Part shown: in pieces, positions 58,701 through 64,000 of the stretch | Numbering within the stretch: position 1 is the stretch's first letter | Layout: each line of letters begins with the position of its first letter | Origin: Toxotes chatareus | Lineage: Eukaryota > Chordata > Actinopteri > Toxotidae | NCBI GenBank assembly: GCA_016801885.1 | Contig: CM028882.1 | Span: 23,701,047 to 23,765,046 of the forward strand | Direction: 5' to 3' | Length of the DNA: 64,000 nt | Translations under genes and position numbers: made by a program | Notes under the pieces: model-generated | What the model was told of the DNA's origin: nothing | What the model saw: the letters and a program-made list of their open reading frames with translations, nothing else | Database searches by the model: none

Positions 58701-61689
58701 GTTATCAGTAGGTATTTGAATGTCATCTCTTGCCTGCTTGTGAGTGTAGAGATTATCTCATAATAACAGTGTCACATCAGCGCAAAGCATCATTGCAAAA
58801 CCTACAAAACCAGTCTGTGCTCCTGCTGACTTTCCCTGAGTCACGACAGAGCCAACCACCTCGAAACCCACTGAATGTCAGTATCGCCACACGTATAGGG
58901 GCCCTGTTTTGAAGAGCAAGCGCAAAATAAAACAGGAGACGATAGATGGACCAGCTGAAGCATCAACAGCCCTCACCCCCCTCCTCACCTCCTACCACCA
59001 CCTCCTTAGTTGTCAGAACAACGGTCTTGCACTTCTTTCAATTTGTATGCGCAGCCTGATATCAAGTTGGCTTCTCTGTTTGTCTCTCTTTTTATTTTTT
59101 TTTTTGTCCTGCTTTTTAACAAACTGAGCACATTAGCATCCACAGAAGACAGGTAACTAAAGCCTTCCCTTGTTCTCAGGGCCGCCTGAGAAGTGCTTAA
59201 CCAATACTGAAGATTTCAGACGATACCTAGGTCAGATGAGAAGGAGACAGGCCAGTCTGTGTTGTCCACATATAAGAGGAGGTGACAGTGTGATAGTATC
59301 ACTGTCAGCAGTGTGTGAAATCTGCAGTGATATGTGCCTCACTGTCTGCAGAGATTCTAATCAAGTATATTACTGTGGATTTCAGTTGAACCACTGAAGG
59401 TTTTTCACAAACCAAGATCCTGATAGTTTTGCTGGTGTTGCTTAGCATGGAAACAGTCATGTTTACATAATATGTGCAAATGATCTGCTGTTTTAAACCT
59501 GAGAATTGACTTGGATGAGAACGGCAGTTTATCAGCTCAGTCCACGTCATGTTTTTATCAGGCTGTTTCAATTATCTCTGCATGATTAACTGATTCTCTT
59601 GGAGCACTGTTGGAGGAGATCATTAGAGGATACCAGGATGATTATCTGTCTGATTTAATCCAAACCTGTGTTTCTGTACTGGGTTATACCAAATCAAATC
59701 CCTGGGTCTGTGATAACGTGTGTTCTGGGGCTTGAGGAATCTGTTCAGAAGCTCTTGACAGCGAAAATGTTTGGGAGTCTCAGAGGCTGTAGATCATAAC
59801 AACTCTGAAGATGATTAGGGAAACCTTTCGCCTCCCCTTACCTTTAAGCACAATGTGTCCATTGTTGGCGCTGCCTTAAAACCTTGGAGCTGGGGGAGGT
59901 GAATGACATTCCTCTGACACATTGAATGGCTTTTCGCTGCGGCTACCAGACAAGGGCAAACACTGCCTGCCTCTCATTTAGCTTTCTGTCAGTAATCTAT
60001 CTGTCAGTGCTGTCGCTTATAGTTTCTGAAGCTACAACTGTTTCTGTATGAGACTCCTCCCTCCTGAGTTCACAGTGGGCTGCTAAACTGTAAAACAGCT
60101 GTGAGTGGAGGAGGTGTATGCGCCTGTAGAGCGCTCCGATGTGATAGGAAGCTTCAGCTGCGTTAGAGTGGCTCTGTGGCCTTTGGGTTTTAGTGGATGG
60201 GGTTTTTGTGGATGTCCCGGGGTCGAGCCTGGCCAGAGTTGTTATTATTCCCTGCCAGCTTTCTGCTGCACTCTAAATAATAAAGGCAAAAGGGGGCACA
60301 GCATTTTTTTTTAAATCATATACCTAGACCTAGGGCTAGGCAGTATGGGAAAAAGGTTTAATTGATGCTAAAATTGTGAACAATTGAAAAGAAGAAAACT
60401 GTAAATTGGTTTTATTAAATACAAACTTGTCAAACTTCACTGACATTCATCGTGTCAAAGGGACAGTCATCTCTTACGGTAGATCGAAGGTTGTGTGTGA
60501 CACTCGGGTTTGAAATGTACTCACAGTTTTACAGCTGCTCCTTTTCTGTCGATGGTGTACGGCTCTTTTCTGATCAGTGTGACCAGCCGATCAGAAACCT
60601 GTAGCCTCTATGGACTATGGCATTATTAATATTAAATAGCTTTCCAAATAGGGGTTGGGGTGAGAAAAGCTCCATCAGGACATCCTGACAAATCCATATC
60701 TGTACACACTCACACTCACACACACAATGTTTACGCCCACCCAGGATTATCTACCATGCTCTTCCTTCCTCCAACCAGCGCTGGTTCCTCTGCTCGGTCT
60801 CTGAATCCTGTTGCCGTGGTTACCCTTCCGCTGTACACAATGGCATGGCGGTTGCATAATGTTTTTCTGCCGGTGCAGTTTGTGGCCCACTCTACAGCTG
60901 AGTGGGCAGGGAGCACTCTGAGGCGCCCTCCCACACTTCGCTCCATGCTAATGAAAAGCTTGGCCTCACCAGGGAGTTTTCACACCGAATCGCACCGGAC
61001 AGCAGAGAGCCACCGCGGAGCCTCGGAGGCTGCGGTGGTTTTAGTCCTGCCGCAAAGGCACCGTCCTTTCGGCTTCTCTGCCACCGGTTGAGCTGCACAG
61101 GTAGTGGCAGTCAGAGACTGACTCAGCTGGCTATAGAAATGAACAAAACTGGCATGACAGGTGCACGAAACCACTGAAAATCAGACTTTCCCATCAGCCT
61201 GGAGTCACACGAAAGTAATGGTTTGTGTAATGTGTTTTTGCTGCCCCTTAACTTAAGACATCTTTGCATATGCTCTGGTGTTTCGTGTGAACCTGTCACC
61301 TTGTGGGATTTTCAGCAGCCGTCATTCCTGAGTTTAGTTCAGACGTTGTAGGGATATTTTTCAATTTTTGAATTGGGAAGGTCACCACTCCCACGGGGTA
61401 TGGTAAATCAGGTCAGAAATATTCTATTGGGGGACCAGTATCAAAGGACTGACTTATGTGCTGCTCTGATATAATGATGTCTCAATTATCTGTCAGTTAA
61501 GCTACACTAGACACAGTGCTAAGAAAAATAATAGTTTCAGTGTTGGCTGAAGTGGCTGTGGGAAAACTGGCCAAAACTTCTAGCTTGTAGTGATCACTTT
61601 CTGTCTGCAGCAGCATAGCAGCTCTGTGGTTTACTGCATTTTAACAGTGTGCAGTGTGGGGTAAAGTGGTCGTTATAAGGCTGCCTTAC

Positions 61690-61905
61690 AGTTAATTGCT
61701 TAATCTAGTGATTCATTTCTTGAATAATTGATTAATTGGTGAAAAAAACATCCTAATTCGGGGACGTAAACTAAAAAAACAAGCAAGTTCTTACAGTTGA
61801 GAAGACTGAACTGAAAGTTTTTCGTCAGTATTTGGCATTTTGTGAGAAAAAGATTTGTTTGATAGTAGTTTTGACTCAAGCTGAATGATTATCTCAGTCT
61901 CGTCT
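61690..61905 (+). repeat. Recurrent fish repeat, forward
   Basis: TTGAATAATTGATTAATTGG, TTCTTACAGTTGAGAAGACT and GTATTTGGCATTTTGTGAG match 5' and middle landmarks. The 3' tail is poorly kept. Confidence 0.5.
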
Positions 61906-62508
61906 TGACTTGGCCTCTTTTCTCAGCTGTTTTCAGCGGCTGAGAGTTTTAAAAAGTCTGTCTCGAAGTTCTACTTTCAAAGCCCAGACTGGGAGGTGTG
62001 GTTACTGTTTAGAATTTGTCAGCAGTATGTAGTTTCTCTTCTGCTTTTATCTGTTCTCTCATCTATACTTACATTTCCTCCAGCACATAAACACCCAGCA
62101 ACGTGTCAGATGGAGAGGAAGGAGCAGGCTGATGTGGTGAATTTGGACACGGACACAGGATGGTGTGCAGTGCACTGGAGACTTCATTCATCCCCCATGA
62201 GCCAAAGACAATTTAATTAACTAGAGAAGCAGGACTGTAATTGCAGTGACCGGGCACATTTAAAGGGATGCCTCACACAAAAACAAAGACTGTTAGTTCC
62301 CTTCTTCTTATGCGGAGACGCTGATGGAAAATAAGCATGACCCAAATTCTTATATTTATGGAAAAACAAGGCCCTGTAGTTGTACAGTTGCAAAAAAAAA
62401 AACTGTTGCTAAAACCTTTATGAGAAATCAGTAGGACCGACACTGAACAACTGGTAGAACGTGACTCACATTAAAGCTGAGCCATTGCCCACTTTCACAG
62501 CCGTGCTG

Positions 62509-62516
<8 letters not shown>

Positions 62517-62562
<46 letters not shown>
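62517..62562. repeat. (CT)n microsatellite
   Basis: 46 nt of CT, polypyrimidine on the plus strand. No recognisable exon follows it. Confidence 0.95.
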
Positions 62563-62563
<1 letters not shown>

Positions 62564-64000
62564 GTTTTTGCTTTCTTAAGTGCCAAGCAATTTGGCAGCA
62601 ATGCAGCAAAGATGATTTTTATCCCCATAAAATATTCATCTCTAATTCAAAAAGCAAAACGCACCATTGCACAGCACATCCAGGGTTTATCGGTGTGCCC
62701 GTTTTCTTTTGATGTCGTCCAAAAACACTTGGCAGCTCTGTTCAAACCTCAAGTTCCTCGGCAGATCCGTGAAACCTGGCGGCTGCTGTGTGCTGCATTA
62801 AATGTTGACTGAGGAGTTTTTGACGACGCAGCTTTCTTTTTGGTAAACATCAAAACGCTTAATGAGTCCAGATCATTCCCTGCAATGTGAAGAGACAGCA
62901 AACTAATGAGCAGCTAATGGACTGGCCAGCCTCAGTTTCTAAGTGCTAATTAAAGGGGAGTACAGTTTTATTCAGTTTATGTGAATGAACACTCATTATT
63001 ATTTCACTTTTCCAGAGTGTGAAGTTTGTCGTGCCCCCGTTTGGTAAACTTGTAGTATACATGATGAGCCGAAAGAAGTTGAATAAACACAGTGCAGGCA
63101 GTTGAAAGGGAGGTAGAGTTGTGCTGTTTCTAATCTGTATATGTCTGTTTATTCCACTCACCAGGGACTCTAAGATTTAACATAAACATGGAGGGATATA
63201 CAGTTTTAACTACTGCAGGATGTGGTAATGGGATAGAACGTGTGTGTTCCACTCACTTAACCAGGGTCTACTTGGTGAATAGAGACCTATGACAGCACTT
63301 CCTCTTTTTACCTCTCTCTGCCAGGCTGACCTGGGGATGACTGATCCCATCAGCCAGTCACTGGGCCACGTAAAAGCTGCCATGTCGCAAAGCTAACAAG
63401 GGCCGCAAGTCAAGCCAGATTACAGCACCTCGCTTTTATCAGATGGCTGCATTATCCGACCTGAAACGCAGACCTGTGTTTAATGACATCAAATCCTTTT
63501 CAGTACACCATCTCCAGGAAGTATGTCAGACCACAGAGCAGATTTAATAGGCAGATGCGAGGCAGCGACGTAGATTAGGTATTTGCCGGGGTTATCACAG
63601 GGATAACCACACTGGGATGCAAAAAATAAAAAATAAATAGCACTGTTATGTAGAGGCAGTCGAGCAGACACTAGTAAATTCATTGCTCTGTTTAATTATT
63701 TGTCACTTTGCTTTTCTTACTTTGCCCTTGTGTCTTTATTCTTATCTTTTCTTTTTCCTTTGCATATGTTCGACACTGTCACGAGTTCCTATCATGTGAC
63801 TCCGGTTTCTTTCCGTTGGGTAGCATAAAACCAAATGAACAAAATACCGAAAAAAAAAAAGAAATGCCACAAAGCAAACTTCCTCTGTGGTTCACAGCGA
63901 AGGAGACCAAACTGTGGGTGAGATCACACTCATTGTGTTCCCACTTGTGTGTCATGCCTCCATCAGTCTGTGTGCATCAGTATCAGATCTGACAGAGAAG

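Larger units (their letters stand above)
49787..64000 (+). other. First coding-side intron of dapk1 (non-coding)
   Basis: The donor at 49787 opens an intron without a recognised acceptor or kinase exon. It holds copies of the recurrent fish repeat, a nested hAT-type MITE, a fragment of a shared short repeat, a (CT)n array and several less AT-rich patches (52830-53030, 56030-56260, 60740-61100, 63330-63480) that could be conserved non-coding elements. No gene was seen. Confidence 0.6.

Noticed and set aside
1..64000. CRISPR arrays, bacterial operons, viral integrations
   Set aside because: No spaced direct repeats, no bacterial gene layout and no viral protein frame were seen; the window is ordinary vertebrate nuclear DNA.

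Overview
The window is nuclear DNA from a ray-finned fish, most likely a percomorph. The grounds are vertebrate gene families with short GT-AG introns, many CA/TG microsatellites, AT-rich introns, and many old copies of interspersed repeats that I recognise from percomorph genomes. No prokaryotic genes, CRISPR array, rRNA or tRNA gene was seen.

Three protein-coding genes are supported. (1) 13240-11827, minus strand: the large first coding exon of a CNNM4-like magnesium transporter (signal peptide, extracellular domain, DUF21 membrane domain, start of the CBS pair). Its later exons lie left of the window, so 1-11826 is read as its first intron. (2) 27377-43287, plus strand: a complete P4-ATPase lipid flippase of the ATP8B subfamily, closest to ATP8B5 as I recall that family. 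Its 27 coding exons join in frame to 1209 codons plus stop, all introns are GT-AG, and every catalytic motif is intact. A candidate non-coding first exon ends at 17128. (3) 49725-49786, plus strand: the first coding exon of a death-associated protein kinase, DAPK1-like, behind a GC-rich leader. The rest of that gene lies to the right of the window.

Layout: 1-11.8 kb cnnm4 intron; 11.8-13.24 kb cnnm4 exon with a CRE-bearing promoter; 13.3-17 kb intergenic with an LTR-like repeat; 17-27.3 kb first intron of atp8b5; 27.4-43.3 kb atp8b5 coding exons; 43.3-46.3 kb its probable 3' UTR; 46.3-48.4 kb intergenic; 48.5-49.8 kb dapk1 promoter and leader; 49.8-64 kb dapk1 intron. cnnm4 and atp8b5 are head to head, while atp8b5 and dapk1 run in tandem. 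The three proteins act separately (Mg2+ export, phospholipid flipping, Ca2+/calmodulin kinase signalling) and nothing suggests a shared pathway.

Most of the unusual signal is in the non-coding DNA. There are at least 14 diverged copies of one interspersed repeat. One of them is split by a 182-bp hAT-type MITE with a perfect 8-bp target-site duplication. Other points are an 18-bp perfect hairpin, a 24-bp perfect palindrome, three perfect DR1 nuclear-receptor sites, and a three-fold G-aromatic-P-G-R repeat in the flippase tail. I found no evidence of a wholly new biological system.
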